A stretch of DNA of 41,396 nt from Tannerellaceae bacterium (GCA_031288615.1 JAITRC010000018.1:1-41396), one strand, 5' to 3'; shown: positions 24,220 through 37,068, numbered from the stretch's first letter. Notes: a model not told the origin generated them from the sequence alone. Numbers and translations are program-made.

Positions 24220-25221
24220 ATGAAAATCGGGACGGTAGACTTGGGAGACAAAGCGGTGTTATTGGCACCGATGGAAGACGTGACGGACATCTCTTTTCGG
24301 TTGATGTGTAAGCGGTTTGGGGCGGATATGGTGTATACGGAGTTTGTGTCAAGCGACGCTTTAGTGAGAGCTGTGGATAAAACAAGACAGAAACTTAAAG
24401 TGGCGGATGAAGAACGTCCGGTGGCTATTCAGCTGTATGGTAAGGATGTGGATACGATGGTGGAGGCGGCAACACTATGCGAAGCGGCAAAACCGGATGT
24501 ATTGGATATAAACTTCGGTTGCCCGGTGAAAAGAGTGGCGGGGAAAGGCGCGGGTGCAGGGATGCTACGCGATGTACCACAGATGGTGAGAATCACGGAA
24601 GAAATAGTTCGGGCGGTGAAGATACCGGTGACGGTTAAGACCCGTTTGGGCTGGGATGCGGAGCACAAAATTATCGTCGAATTGGCGGAACGGTTGCAGG
24701 ACTGTGGCATCGCGGCATTGACCATTCATGGGCGGACACGCGCACAGATGTATACCGGCCAGGCAGACTGGACACTGATTGGAGTGGTGAAAAATAATCC
24801 GCGTATGTACATACCGATTATCGGTAATGGTGACGTGACGACGGCGAAGGGTTGCAGGGAGTGTTTCGATCGCTATGGTGTAGATGCTGTGATGATTGGG
24901 CGTGGCAGTTTGGGAAGGCCTTGGATATTCCAAGAGAGCAAACATTTTCTTACTACAGGAGAGCTACTTCCGGTGGAAAGCTTTGCTTGGTACTTGTCGG
25001 TCTTGAAAGAACAAGTCCTTCGTAGCGTAGAACGTTTGGATGAGCGGCGGGGTATTCTTCATATTCGTCGGCATTTGGCGGCGACACCCTTATTCAAAGG
25101 TATTCCGGATTTCAGAGCTACACGTGTAGCCATGCTTCGTGCCGACACCGTTACACAATTATTCGACATCATGGATAAGATTTCACCGCCGCCCATTACC
25201 TTTGCCTCCGGAGAAAAGTAG
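24220..25221 (+). CDS. dusB: tRNA-dihydrouridine synthase (DusB-like)
   Basis: This flavoenzyme reduces uridines in tRNA D-loops with NADPH. The 333 residues form a TIM barrel with LLAPMEDVTDISFR, INFGCPVKRVAGKGAGAGML (catalytic Cys), TVKTRLGWD, IHGRTRAQMYTG, IIGNGDVTT and MIGRGSLGRPWIF, followed by a helical domain. The pattern fits the DusB branch, although the exact uridine is not certain. It is followed after six bases by mscS and is divergent from miaA, so a shared promoter region lies in 24152-24219, where I see no strong consensus. Confidence 0.92.
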   Translation: MKIGTVDLGDKAVLLAPMEDVTDISFRLMCKRFGADMVYTEFVSSDALVRAVDKTRQKLKVADEERPVAIQLYGKDVDTMVEAATLCEAAKPDVLDINFGCPVKRVAGKGAGAGMLRDVPQMVRITEEIVRAVKIPVTVKTRLGWDAEHKIIVELAERLQDCGIAALTIHGRTRAQMYTGQADWTLIGVVKNNPRMYIPIIGNGDVTTAKGCRECFDRYGVDAVMIGRGSLGRPWIFQESKHFLTTGELLPVESFAWYLSVLKEQVLRSVERLDERRGILHIRRHLAATPLFKGIPDFRATRVAMLRADTVTQLFDIMDKISPPPITFASGEK

Positions 25222-25227
25222 AAAAGT

Positions 25228-26049
25228 ATGGAACAGTGGCTCAACATAGAGAAAGTCCTGGAGCGGTTATCCAGTGAAGGTATTTCGTTAGGGCTGTCAA
25301 TACTCCAGGCCTTACTGGTGTTTGCGGTAGGGCGTTTTGCTATCGGATTTATCCGTAAGATAGTGAAGAAGGTGATGGACAAGCGGGATATAGACCTTTC
25401 GGTACGTTCTTTTATCCTCAGTTTGGTGAATATTACCCTGACGGTGATGCTGATTATCGCCGTGATAGGTGCGCTGGGTATACAAACGACGTCTTTGGCG
25501 GCATTAGTGGCGTCGGTGGGTGTGGCGGTCGGGATGGCGTTGAGCGGCAACTTGTCCAATTTTGCGGGAGGGTTGATTATTTTACTCTTTCGTCCTTATC
25601 GTGTGGGGGACTACATAGAAGTCCTTGGCAAAGAGGGGACGGTAAGGGAGATACAAATATTTCATACCGTATTGGTGTTGACGGACAGCCGGATACTGTA
25701 TATTCCCAATGGACAGTTGAGCAACGGTGCGGTAACGAATTTTACCGGAATAAACCGCCGAATAGATTGGATTGTGGGCGTGGAGTATGGGACGGATTTT
25801 AAGAAGGTGGAAGAGGTGACTAAGGAAATACTTGCGACCGAGCCACGCTTGCTACAAACGCCGGTGCCTCAAGTCAGGATCAACGGTATGGGAGACAGCA
25901 GTGTCAACATATTGGTACGTGCATGGGTGAAGCAGCGTGATTATTTGGAAGTGAATTATGAGATGAACCGTGCTTTGTACGAGGGATACAATGCGGCAGG
26001 TATCCCATTTGCCTTCCCCAGCTTAACGCTGTATCAAGCCAAAGGATAA
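25228..26049 (+). CDS. mscS: MscS-type small-conductance mechanosensitive channel
   Basis: This heptameric inner-membrane channel releases solutes on osmotic downshock. The 273-residue protein has three hydrophobic helices (about residues 20-40, 60-80 and 85-110), the pore-lining Ala/Gly-rich helix LVASVGVAVGMALSGNLSNFAGG, then FRPYRVGDYIE and the beta domain with the YIPNGQLSNGAVTN motif. It is of E. coli MscS size. It is co-transcribed with dus and is followed by the first parS site. Confidence 0.94.
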   Translation: MEQWLNIEKVLERLSSEGISLGLSILQALLVFAVGRFAIGFIRKIVKKVMDKRDIDLSVRSFILSLVNITLTVMLIIAVIGALGIQTTSLAALVASVGVAVGMALSGNLSNFAGGLIILLFRPYRVGDYIEVLGKEGTVREIQIFHTVLVLTDSRILYIPNGQLSNGAVTNFTGINRRIDWIVGVEYGTDFKKVEEVTKEILATEPRLLQTPVPQVRINGMGDSSVNILVRAWVKQRDYLEVNYEMNRALYEGYNAAGIPFAFPSLTLYQAKG

Positions 26050-26055
26050 TCATTT

Positions 26056-26071
26056 TGTTCCACGTGGAACG
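26056..26071. promoter_or_regulatory. parS site 1 (ParB/Spo0J-type centromere), 15 of 16 bases
   Basis: TGTTCCACGTGGAACG is palindromic except for the last base and matches the widespread ParB consensus TGTTnCACGTGnAACA. It lies between genes (mscS and the glycosyltransferase), seven bases after the mscS stop. A perfect copy is 2.3 kb away at 28386-28401. Confidence 0.8.
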
Positions 26072-26121
26072 GTCTCATCCATCCAAAACTATCGGCGCTA
26101 TCTCCTACAAAAGCTTGAGGA

Positions 26122-27573
26122 GTGCCCTTTTTACCCCCCCCCCTTGTATGGTTGTTCGCGGTTTATTTATCCTTGTTTATTTATTCTCATGAGTTTTGCT
26201 ATTTCTGGGATACCATACAGCAGGTCTCAAAAGAAGCGAACTGGTTCTATCAAACGAATTTCTCCTCTCTGCTAATTCATCCTTTACCCGGTTTGGAGGT
26301 CACCCCTACGGGTTATCATCCGCCATTGATACCTTTAACAACCGCCTTTTTGTGGAAGATTTTCGGCTATGAATTGTGGGTCTCCCATGCCTTTACCTTC
26401 CTCTGGTCGCTCTTACTTCTTTACCATTCCTGGAAAATGGTGGCTTACTTCATCCCCTACCCCCAATGGACAGGATGGGTCTTTGGGATACTCTTGTTGG
26501 AACCCACTATTCTGACACAATTGGTGATGGCTTCTCCCGATATGGTTTTGTTGACGGCCTCAATCATTGGATTAAGGGCGGTGTTTCAACGAAAACCCGT
26601 ATGGCTTGCGATTAGTTTGATATTCCTTTGCGGCACGAATATGCGGGGTGTCTTTACCGGTGTAATGCTGTTTTTTTCGCATCTTTATTTTGATGTGAAG
26701 GTGACGAATAAGGAACAAGGCTATAACTTGAAAAAATTGCTGAAGCTGCTGTTGCCTTACCTGCCTGTATGCGTGTTGCTATTGGCTTATTTCCTGTATT
26801 ATTTCTCTCACAATGCCTGGTTTTTTTCGGAGGAGGGAGCTTCGAACTATTCTGAGCATTACTCGCTGCCGGAAAATGGTATGATGATCGTGAGGCATTT
26901 TGCGGAACTTGTGTTTCGATTTGTAGAGAATGGACGATTTGTGGTGAGCTTCTTAGCACTCTATGTGTTAATCGGGATACTTAAGAGAAAATGGAATCTG
27001 TCGGAAGAGGAGAAAACGCTCGGACTCTTTTTCCTCTTGATGATCGGGCTATTTCTCTTTTTTGTCTTCATTACGAGGATGCCATTTAATCCACGCTACT
27101 TCATGTTGCACTTTTTCATACTTTCCTTGTTGACATTGAGGCTGTTGATCAACCAATGGAATAACAGAAAAATGAAAACCATTTGTTGGGTTATACTCTT
27201 GTTTACCCTTACCGGTCATTTTTGGATTTATCCCGAAAAAATATCCCAGCCTTGGGAATCCACGCTACTGCACACCTCCTATTACACGGTGAGAAAAGAA
27301 TGTTTTGAATATATTGACAGTAATCAAATTGAGTATAGCGAACTGGCGGCGAACTGGTGTCTCTACGGGAATCGAGGCTTTGTGGAACTGAAGAATGGAG
27401 GTAAGATAGTGGGGACAAGTGCCGAGCATGCTAAGTACTTTCTTTATTCCAATATTGCCGTTTCTGACGAAGAGGTGGAGGAATTTAAAAACAAAGATTT
27501 GTGGATACCGGTCAAACATTTCGAAAAAACGCCTGTCTTTATTACCCTCTATAAAAGGAATGAGAATCCTTGA
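26122..27573 (+). CDS. GT-C (family 39-like) membrane glycosyltransferase with poly-C start
   Basis: The 483-residue protein has about ten hydrophobic helices and, after the first, the Asp-bearing loop YFWDTIQQVSKEANWFY, then TPTGYHPPLIP. This matches Bacteroidetes dolichyl/undecaprenyl-phosphate sugar transferases (GT39/ArnT-like). A soluble C-terminal domain spans about residues 385-483. Donor and acceptor are unknown. The proposed start is the GTG at 26122, but the purine-rich GAGGAG abuts it with no spacer, so the start is weak. Codons 5-8 run through ten consecutive C bases (26134-26143), so a one-base change would shift the frame. It lies between two parS sites and ends three bases before convergent thyA. 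Confidence 0.8.
   Translation: MPFLPPPLVWLFAVYLSLFIYSHEFCYFWDTIQQVSKEANWFYQTNFSSLLIHPLPGLEVTPTGYHPPLIPLTTAFLWKIFGYELWVSHAFTFLWSLLLLYHSWKMVAYFIPYPQWTGWVFGILLLEPTILTQLVMASPDMVLLTASIIGLRAVFQRKPVWLAISLIFLCGTNMRGVFTGVMLFFSHLYFDVKVTNKEQGYNLKKLLKLLLPYLPVCVLLLAYFLYYFSHNAWFFSEEGASNYSEHYSLPENGMMIVRHFAELVFRFVENGRFVVSFLALYVLIGILKRKWNLSEEEKTLGLFFLLMIGLFLFFVFITRMPFNPRYFMLHFFILSLLTLRLLINQWNNRKMKTICWVILLFTLTGHFWIYPEKISQPWESTLLHTSYYTVRKECFEYIDSNQIEYSELAANWCLYGNRGFVELKNGGKIVGTSAEHAKYFLYSNIAVSDEEVEEFKNKDLWIPVKHFEKTPVFITLYKRNENP
26134..26143 (+). repeat. Homopolymer tract of ten C
   Basis: A run of ten C encodes Pro-Pro-Pro plus the first base of the next codon at the very start of the glycosyltransferase. Elsewhere in the window G or C runs reach about six. 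Such tracts can slip during replication and switch genes on or off. Confidence 0.9.
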
Positions 27574-27576
27574 AGC

Positions 27577-28371
27577 TTAGACAGATACTTCACCCTTGAT
27601 GTGAGGGTGAGGGTTGTAGTCGGCCAAGCAAAAATCTTCATATCGGAAGGAAAATATATCTTTCACGTCGGGATTGATCTTCATGCAGGGTAACGAACGA
27701 GGAGAACGAGATAGTTGTAAACGAACTTGTTCTATATGGTTATTATAAATATGTGCATCGCCCAGTGTATGTACAAAATCCCCAGCCTGCAATCCTGTTC
27801 CTTGCGCTACCATAAGTAAGAGCAGCGCATAAGAGGCTATGTTGAAAGGAACACCAAGAAAAATATCTGCACTGCGTTGGTACAACTGTAAGCTGAGGTG
27901 CCCATCGGCCACATAGAACTGAAAAAGAAGATGGCAAGGTGGCAACCTCATTTCCTTCAAAGCCCCCACATTCCATGCGCTGACAATCATTCGGCGAGAA
28001 TCCGGATTGCGTTTAATTGTCTCAACAACTTCCGTTAACTGATCAATGTGCCCTCCTGAATAATCAGGCCAAGAGCGCCATTGATAGCCATAGATCGGAC
28101 CCAGGTTGCCTTCCTCGTCTGCCCATTCATTCCAGATGCGTACGCCATTTTCTTGTAAATACCGGACGTTCGTGTCTCCTTGTAAAAACCAAAGCAATTC
28201 GTGAAGGACGGATTTCAGGTGGAGTTTTTTGGTAGTAAGTAGAGGGAATCCCTCATTCAGTGAGAAACGCATCTGATAACCAAAGATGCTTTTGGTGCCC
28301 GTTCCGGTACGATCTTCTTTTGGTGTCCCGTTATTTAGCACGTGATTCACTAAATCCAAATACTGTTTCAT
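27577..28371 (-). CDS. thyA: Thymidylate synthase
   Basis: ThyA makes dTMP from dUMP with methylene-tetrahydrofolate. The ATG at 28371 gives exactly 264 residues, the E. coli length. Motifs are [12 protein letters not shown], the folate/phosphate Arg region, the catalytic Cys in [33 protein letters not shown] and the C-terminal end. The frame extends upstream to 28458, but that would run across the parS site into mnmG. Confidence 0.97.
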   Translation of the reverse strand: MKQYLDLVNHVLNNGTPKEDRTGTGTKSIFGYQMRFSLNEGFPLLTTKKLHLKSVLHELLWFLQGDTNVRYLQENGVRIWNEWADEEGNLGPIYGYQWRSWPDYSGGHIDQLTEVVETIKRNPDSRRMIVSAWNVGALKEMRLPPCHLLFQFYVADGHLSLQLYQRSADIFLGVPFNIASYALLLLMVAQGTGLQAGDFVHTLGDAHIYNNHIEQVRLQLSRSPRSLPCMKINPDVKDIFSFRYEDFCLADYNPHPHIKGEVSV

Positions 28372-28385
28372 GGCTTCTTTAAATT

Positions 28386-28401
28386 TGTTCCACGTGGAAC
28401 A
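28386..28401. promoter_or_regulatory. parS site 2, perfect palindrome
   Basis: TGTTCCACGTGGAACA is a perfect 16-bp palindrome matching the ParB binding consensus. It occupies the 37-base gap between thyA and mnmG and may also be used within their regulation, but its match with the site at 26056 argues for ParB loading. Confidence 0.85.
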
Positions 28402-28408
28402 TGTTGGC

Positions 28409-30291
28409 CTACCGCCCAAATAGGACGAGCAAGATGTTGATGTCGCTGGGCGAAACACCAGGTATCCGGCTTGCTTGGGCGAGCGTTTCGGGGTCTATCT
28501 TTGTTAGTTTTTGTCGGGCTTCGGTGGAAAGAGAGGAAATGGTTGAGTAATCAAACTTACCGCGTATGCGGATATGCTCCAATCGAGATATTTTGTCTGC
28601 CACGATACGTTCCCGTTTAATGTAACCTTCATATTTCAACTGTATTTCGGTTGCTTCCACAATTTCATCGCGACGGGTAGCGGGGAGTTTGTCTATTTCT
28701 GCATGTAAGGAAGGAAGTGTGCCGGCAAGGGTAGGCAGGTCGAATTGAGGACGGAGAATTAAATCCACAAGTTTACAGGCCTGCGGGATTGGAGCACTCC
28801 CCATGTGTTCCAAGAAAGTATTGACCTCTTGCGGCTTTACGGAAGTCTGCCGTACAAAGGTAATAAGTCCGTCACGGGCGGCACGTTTTTCTTGGAGCTG
28901 ACGGAAGCGATAGATGTCGGCAAGTCCGAGTGTGTAAGCTCGTTCGGTGAGACGCATATCCGCATCGTCCTGGCGGAGCAGGATGCGATATTCAGCGCGG
29001 GAGGTGAACATCCGGTAAGGCTCATCTACGCCTTTGGTCACCAGATCATCAATCAGTACACCGATATAAGCTTCCTCCCTGCCAAGCACAAAAGGTGTCC
29101 CTCCGTGGCAATGTATATGTGCGTTGATACCCGCCATAATACCCTGCCCTCCGGCCTCTTCATATCCGGTGGTGCCATTAATTTGTCCGGCGAAAAAAAG
29201 TCCCTGTAAGTGTTTGACCGCAAGGGTATGACGTAATTGCGTCGGATCAAAGAAATCATATTCGATGGCATACCCCGGACGATAGATATGTACATGACGA
29301 AAAGCCGGAATGGTTTGCAACGCCTGTAACTGCACTTGAAAGGGTAAGGAGGAAGAAAAGCCATTGAGGTAATACTCCATAGAATGCTCCCCTTCAGGCT
29401 CAAGGAAAAGCTGATGACGGGGACGATCGGAAAAGGTGACTATTTTGGTCTCTATACTTGGACAATAACGGGGGCCTATACTCTGAATCTGTCCGTTATA
29501 GAGGGGTGAATCCGGTAACCCTTGCCGCAAGACGTCATGTGTTTGCTCGTTGGTGAACGTCATCCAACAGCTACGCTGGGTGAGTGTCCGTCGGGAAAAA
29601 TCCAGATAAGAAAAACGGTGAAAGTCATCTTCGCCGGACTGTTCTTCCATCTCTTCAAAATGAACGCTACGGCCGTCTATCCGCACAGGTGTTCCTGTTT
29701 TCATGCGAGCAGACCGCATACCCAGCGTAACAAGTTGTTCGGTCAATCCACCGGAAGAAGGTTCCGACAGGCGGCCGCCAGATAAGCGTGTTTGCCCGAT
29801 ATGAATCAAGCCGTTTAGAAAAGTTCCGGTAGTCAATATCACTGCACCGGCAAGAAACTCCACACCAAGTTTTGTGCGTACGCCACACACCCTTTTGTCG
29901 TTATGCGTAGTGAGTAAGTTGCTCACCGTGTCTTGCCATACAAACAAGTTCGGTTCGTTTTCTATTCTCTTGCGCCATGCTTCCATAAAACGCATCCTGT
30001 CACTCTGTGCGCGAGGACTCCAGACAGCAGGCCCTTTGCTTCGGTTGAGCATACGGAATTGTATGGCGGTCTCATCTGTGACAAGCCCCATATAACCTCC
30101 AAGCGCGTCAATCTCCCGTACAATTTGTCCCTTGGCAATGCCTCCCACCGCCGGATTACAACTCATCTGGGCAATTTTGTTCATGTCCATCGTGATGAGG
30201 AGGGTTTTGGAACCAAGCTTGGCGGCTGCCGAGGCGGCTTCGCAACCGGCATGGCCGGCACCTACGACAATGACATCATACCGAAAATCCA

Positions 30292-30292
<1 letters not shown>
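28409..30292 (-). CDS. mnmG: tRNA uridine-5-carboxymethylaminomethyl modification enzyme MnmG (GidA)
   Basis: MnmG, with MnmE, installs the cmnm5 group on wobble U34 of several tRNAs using FAD. The 627-residue protein has the FAD-binding [12 protein letters not shown] at the N-terminus, [53 protein letters not shown] and the C-terminal domain with [12 protein letters not shown]. Its start overlaps the stop of the SIS-domain gene by one base (TAATG). gidA is often close to the replication origin, in agreement with nearby gyrB and parS sites. Confidence 0.97.
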
Positions 30293-32957
<2,665 letters not shown>

Positions 32958-32969
32958 CGGGGAGGAGTG

Positions 32970-34007
32970 ATGAGGACAAACGTGGTTACTTGGCTACCGG
33001 CCTTACTGTTTGCGTGGACATCATGTGGAGGACCTTTGGAAAAGAAGGCAACGGGAATGATGTTTGAAATTGTTGTGGTGATGGAGCCGGATGATTGGGA
33101 AGGAGAGGTCGGAAAAGTGATCAAGGCAGACCTGCTTTCCGCCATTCCGGGACTACCGCAAGCGGAGTCTACGATGAAAATCATGTATACTTCACCGGGA
33201 CAGTTCGATGGTATGCTGACGTATGTACGGAATATTTTGCGGGTGACCATTAACCCGAATCAGTACACAAAAGTCTCTCTTCACGCACAGAAAGATGTTT
33301 GGGCTAACGGACAGGCTGTCGTGCAGATAAACGCCCCCGACGGCGCTTCGATTGTAGAGTACGTGCAGGCGCATGAGCGAATACTTGCCAATTATTACAC
33401 AGTGATGGAACGTCGCCGGCTGACCGCCCAGCTTGAAAAAACATACCACCAGCCGTTGACAAGGAAGATAGAGGACAAGTTTGGTGTCACGGTGAAAGTC
33501 CCTACAACCTTTTCCGCTTGTAAGGAAGATGGGGATAGCTTTTTCTGGGCTTCCGACAATGTCGTCTCCGGACGAACGGACTTGGTTGTTTACACATTTC
33601 CTTACGAATCTACGAAAACCTTTACCCGTGACTACCTTGTCGCCAAACGTGACTCGGTGATGAAAATTAATATGCCCGGTACCTTTCAGAATTCCTACAT
33701 GGCCACCGAGACCTCTTATGCCGAGCCTGTATACAAGGCCATTACAGTGAATGGAAAATATTGCGGGGAGCTACGCGGCCTTTGGAAGATGAAGGGGGAT
33801 ATGATGGGCGGACCTTTTGTGAGCCATGCCCGTGTAGATGAAGTGAATAACCGGATTGTCGTGGTAGAAGGCTTTGTCTATGCGCCTGAAACGGATAAGA
33901 AAAACTACATCCGCCGCATAGAAGCGGCTCTTTATACCTTGCACCTCCCCGGAGAGGATACGGAATTACCGGAAGTGGAAATCCTTCCTTACAAAAACGA
34001 CTTCTAA
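32970..34007 (+). CDS. DUF4837-family lipoprotein
   Basis: This 345-residue predicted lipoprotein has a signal ending in AWTSCGG (Cys near residue 19), then a soluble body with VMEPDDWEGEVG, a central region LTRKIEDKFGVTVKVPTTF, and GELRGLWKMKGDMMGGPFVSH. The pattern matches a conserved Bacteroidetes family of unknown function. The ATG at 32970 is preceded by GGAGGAG; the GTG at 32967 would overlap that sequence. It follows gyrB by 12 bases and precedes sufS by 13, so it may be co-transcribed with either. No enzyme motif is recognised. Confidence 0.85.
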   Translation: MRTNVVTWLPALLFAWTSCGGPLEKKATGMMFEIVVVMEPDDWEGEVGKVIKADLLSAIPGLPQAESTMKIMYTSPGQFDGMLTYVRNILRVTINPNQYTKVSLHAQKDVWANGQAVVQINAPDGASIVEYVQAHERILANYYTVMERRRLTAQLEKTYHQPLTRKIEDKFGVTVKVPTTFSACKEDGDSFFWASDNVVSGRTDLVVYTFPYESTKTFTRDYLVAKRDSVMKINMPGTFQNSYMATETSYAEPVYKAITVNGKYCGELRGLWKMKGDMMGGPFVSHARVDEVNNRIVVVEGFVYAPETDKKNYIRRIEAALYTLHLPGEDTELPEVEILPYKNDF

Positions 34008-34020
34008 CCATTCCTGTCTC

Positions 34021-35238
34021 ATGTTGGACGTACAAACCCTTCGCAATGACTTCCCTATTCTCACCCGGACTGTGCGTGACAAGCCGCTTGTTTACTTTGA
34101 CAACGCCGCCACCACGCAAAAACCTCGTTGTGTAGTTGAACAGATTCGTAAAGCCTATTACGACACAAATGCGAATATACACCGAGGCATACATTTCCTC
34201 AGTCAGCAAGCTACCGAAGCCCATGAGAATGCGCGTTGTACTGTGCAGCAATTCATTCATGCCAAGCATCCTCACGAAATTATCTTTACGCGAGGTACCA
34301 CAGAAGCCATTAACTTGGTCGCTTCCTCTTTTGCCGAAATCGGACTCGCCGAAGGTGATGAAGTGATACTCTCCACCATGGAACATCATTCCAACATTGT
34401 TCCTTGGCAATTTCAAGCCACTCGGCGAGGTATTCGCCTCAAAATCATTCCGATCAATGAACTTGGTGAACTGGATTTGGAGGCGTATCGTTCACTCTTC
34501 TCCGAACGAACACGGTTGGTGGCCATTACACATGTATCCAATGTCTTGGGGACAATCAATCCCATCCAAGCAATTATCGCCGAAGCGCATGCGCATGATG
34601 TTCCCGTCCTTGTAGACGGTGCACAGGCAATCCCTCATCTGCCTGTGGACGTTCAAGCCCTTGATGCGGATTTCTATGCATTCTCCGCACACAAGATCTA
34701 CGGGCCTACGGGTATAGGTGTGCTTTACGGTAAAGAAAAACACCTTGATCGCCTCCCCCCTTATCAAGGTGGCGGCGAAATGATTGCTACGGTCTCTTTT
34801 GAGCGTACTACTTTCAACGAGCTACCCTATAAATTTGAGGCCGGTACACCCGATTATATCGGTAGTACAGCCTTCGCTACCGCCCTCGACTATGTTTCCG
34901 GTATAGGCCTTGACGCTATTGCCGAACATGAATCAGCCCTCCTCCGGTATGCCACCGATAGCCTCTCCACTTTTTCCGGTATACGTATTTTCGGGCAGGC
35001 TTCCCACAAAAGTGCCGTCCTTTCTTTTCTCCTTCCCAATATACATCCTTACGACGCAGGCATTCTCCTTGACCACTTTGGGATAGCCGTCCGTACAGGG
35101 CACCACTGTGCCCAACCCCTTATGCAGCATTTGGGTATCGAAGGTACTGTCCGCGCTTCTTTTGCCTTTTACAACACCCAAGCAGAGGTTGATATCCTCC
35201 TGCAAGCTCTCCTGCAAGTTCAAAGAATACTCCAATGA
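34021..35238 (+). CDS. sufS: Cysteine desulfurase SufS
   Basis: SufS is the PLP enzyme that takes sulfur from cysteine and passes it to the Suf scaffold. The 405 residues include YFDNAATTQKP, NIHRGIHFLSQ, TRGTTEAINLVA, MEHHSNIVPWQ, the PLP lysine in AFSAHKIYGPTGIGVLYG, and the active cysteine in RTGHHCAQPLM. It is not beside sufB (10750), sufC or sufD; its neighbour is a VanZ-like gene starting at its stop (ATGA). The + strand is C-rich from here to about 38 kb. Confidence 0.95.
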   Translation: MLDVQTLRNDFPILTRTVRDKPLVYFDNAATTQKPRCVVEQIRKAYYDTNANIHRGIHFLSQQATEAHENARCTVQQFIHAKHPHEIIFTRGTTEAINLVASSFAEIGLAEGDEVILSTMEHHSNIVPWQFQATRRGIRLKIIPINELGELDLEAYRSLFSERTRLVAITHVSNVLGTINPIQAIIAEAHAHDVPVLVDGAQAIPHLPVDVQALDADFYAFSAHKIYGPTGIGVLYGKEKHLDRLPPYQGGGEMIATVSFERTTFNELPYKFEAGTPDYIGSTAFATALDYVSGIGLDAIAEHESALLRYATDSLSTFSGIRIFGQASHKSAVLSFLLPNIHPYDAGILLDHFGIAVRTGHHCAQPLMQHLGIEGTVRASFAFYNTQAEVDILLQALLQVQRILQ

Positions 35239-35639
35239 AACCACTTTGCCATTATCTGCGTACTTACCCTTTCTCTCTCCTTCTGGTCGTTATCGTACTC
35301 ATCCTCTCTTTTATGAACCCTCCCAAGATGGAGACGACTCATGATATGGATAAGTGGGTACATCTGGCCATGTATACCTTCCTCTCCGGCATTTTCTGGA
35401 TTGAATACCTTCGCTCCCATAAACCTGCTACCGGTCGTGTTTTCCATCCTGCTCACGCCTTTCTTTTCGCCACCTTGATACCGGCTTTGCTTGGAGTGCT
35501 CACCGAGTACTTGCAGGGTCTTCTCACCGATTACCGCACGGCCGACGTCTATGATGCGGCGATGAATGTGGCTGGAGTTTTGCTTGCCGGACTGCTTGCC
35601 TGGTTCGGCTTACGTCCCTTTCTCCACCGTGCACACTGA
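35235..35639 (+). CDS. VanZ-like membrane protein
   Basis: This is a 134-residue protein with four hydrophobic helices (about residues 12-27, 43-60, 75-92 and 106-124), the [15 protein letters not shown] motif after helix 1, and [29 protein letters not shown], the recurring VanZ-family pattern (NxxG). The biochemical role of such stand-alone VanZ proteins is not established. Its ATG overlaps the sufS stop, and its own stop overlaps the rnhB ATG (TGATG), so the three are translated together. Confidence 0.85.
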   Translation: MKPLCHYLRTYPFSLLLVVIVLILSFMNPPKMETTHDMDKWVHLAMYTFLSGIFWIEYLRSHKPATGRVFHPAHAFLFATLIPALLGVLTEYLQGLLTDYRTADVYDAAMNVAGVLLAGLLAWFGLRPFLHRAH

Positions 35640-36232
35640 TGCTTCTCTCTTGTTTGAATGCACACCATGTCGAAGCTGGCTGTGATGAGGCTGGGAGAGG
35701 TTGCTTAGCCGGCGATGTCTTCGCGGCTGCTGTCATCCTTTCTCCTGATTTTTCCCACCCTACGCTCAACGACAGTAAACAACTTACGGAGAAACAACGC
35801 TATGCTCTTCGTCCCTTTATTGAAAAGGAAGCTGTTGCATGGGCTGTGGCTGTCGCTACGCCTAAAGAGATAGACCGCCTCAATATCCTCAATGCCTCCA
35901 TCTTAGCTATGCATCGGGCGGTAGCCTTCCTACCTTTCCCACCTCATCACCTCCTTATCGATGGCCCTCATTTCACGCCTTATCCCGATATTCCTCATAC
36001 CTCCATTCCACATGGCGATGCCCTTTACCTTTCCATTGCCGCCGCTTCTGTCCTTGCCAAAACCTATCGTGATGATTATATGAAACTCCTTTCACCCCTT
36101 TATCCTGCTTACGAGTGGAGCCGGAATAAGGGTTACCCTACCCGTTTGCACCGTCAAGCCATTCTCAAGTATGGCCTTTCCCCGCTTCACAGGCGTTCGT
36201 TTACCGTCTCCCACCCTACATTATGGACATGA
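35639..36232 (+). CDS. rnhB: Ribonuclease HII
   Basis: RNase HII removes ribonucleotides from DNA and RNA/DNA hybrids. The 197-residue protein has the catalytic [13 protein letters not shown] (Asp-Glu), LNDSKQL, the Asp in LLIDGPHF, and [15 protein letters not shown]. It is complete and of normal length. It overlaps VanZ by one base at its start and punA by ten at its end. Confidence 0.95.
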   Translation: MLLSCLNAHHVEAGCDEAGRGCLAGDVFAAAVILSPDFSHPTLNDSKQLTEKQRYALRPFIEKEAVAWAVAVATPKEIDRLNILNASILAMHRAVAFLPFPPHHLLIDGPHFTPYPDIPHTSIPHGDALYLSIAAASVLAKTYRDDYMKLLSPLYPAYEWSRNKGYPTRLHRQAILKYGLSPLHRRSFTVSHPTLWT

Positions 36233-37068
36233 ATAGACAAGAAACAGTCTCTGCCGATTTCCTGGCCTCACGCATGCCCTTACGTCCTTCCTTAGCGGTG
36301 ATTTTGGGTAGTGGTCTTGGGGCTTTCACCGGACAGCTTACCGAAGTGGTGGCCATTCCTTATGCAGATATTCCGCATTTCCCGACCTCTACTGTCGAAG
36401 GACATTCCGGCTACCTGCTCTGCGGACGGCTGGGGGGCGTTCCTCTCTGGGTGTTGCAAGGCCGGTTTCACTACTATGAAGGTTACACCATGAGGCAGGT
36501 CACTTACCCCATTCGGGTGTTGCATCTACTCGGTGCCCGTAGTCTCCTTATCTCCAATGCCGCTGGAGGAATCAATCCCGCGTTCCATACAGGTGATTTG
36601 ATGATTATCCGCGACCATATCAACATGATGCCCAACCCTCTTATCGGCACTAACGATGATCGTTTCGGCCCTCGTTTTCCGGATATGACGCATACCTACG
36701 ACCCCACCTACATCCGCTGGATGGAGGAAGAAGCTCAACAATTGAATATTGTCCTCCGTAAAGGTGTCTATGTCGGGCTGACCGGCCCCTCTTTCGAGAC
36801 GCCCGCCGAATATGCTTTTTATGCGAGGGGAGGTGCCGATGCCGTCGGCATGAGTACCGTACCTGAAGTCATTGTCGCCCGGCATGCCGGTATGCGTGTC
36901 TTCGGCATGTCCGTCATCACCAACGAAGGTTATCGTTGTGCCGAAGGACTTGTGAATGACGGTGCCGATGTTATCCGTGCCGCCGAACAAGCTGCTGCCA
37001 CCCTCACAAGTCTTTTCACCGCCCTCATTACGCACATCGGGAGGGGTAGTTCATCGGCTTGTCCGTAG
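36223..37068 (+). CDS. punA: Purine nucleoside phosphorylase (trimeric family)
   Basis: This enzyme splits guanosine and inosine with phosphate for purine salvage. The 281 residues show [11 protein letters not shown], the phosphate-binding [19 protein letters not shown] region, [30 protein letters not shown] and [14 protein letters not shown] with the later VITNEG Asn. The length and motifs match the trimeric (PNP/MTAP) group and not the hexameric DeoD type. Its end overlaps the convergent lgt by 18 bases. Confidence 0.95.
   Translation: MDMNRQETVSADFLASRMPLRPSLAVILGSGLGAFTGQLTEVVAIPYADIPHFPTSTVEGHSGYLLCGRLGGVPLWVLQGRFHYYEGYTMRQVTYPIRVLHLLGARSLLISNAAGGINPAFHTGDLMIIRDHINMMPNPLIGTNDDRFGPRFPDMTHTYDPTYIRWMEEEAQQLNIVLRKGVYVGLTGPSFETPAEYAFYARGGADAVGMSTVPEVIVARHAGMRVFGMSVITNEGYRCAEGLVNDGADVIRAAEQAAATLTSLFTALITHIGRGSSSACP

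Noticed and set aside
24372..24380. TGTGGATAA as a DnaA box in dus (also in gyrB at 32147)
   Set aside because: Both lie in coding sequence for Val-Asp-Lys and have no neighbouring boxes.
24152..24385. N-terminal extension of miaA
   Set aside because: The extra 78 residues are low-complexity, precede the normal P-loop start, and overlap divergent dus.
26141..26200. Frameshifted pseudogene interpretation of the glycosyltransferase
   Set aside because: From the GTG at 26122 the frame is fully open to 27573, so the sequence as given is intact.
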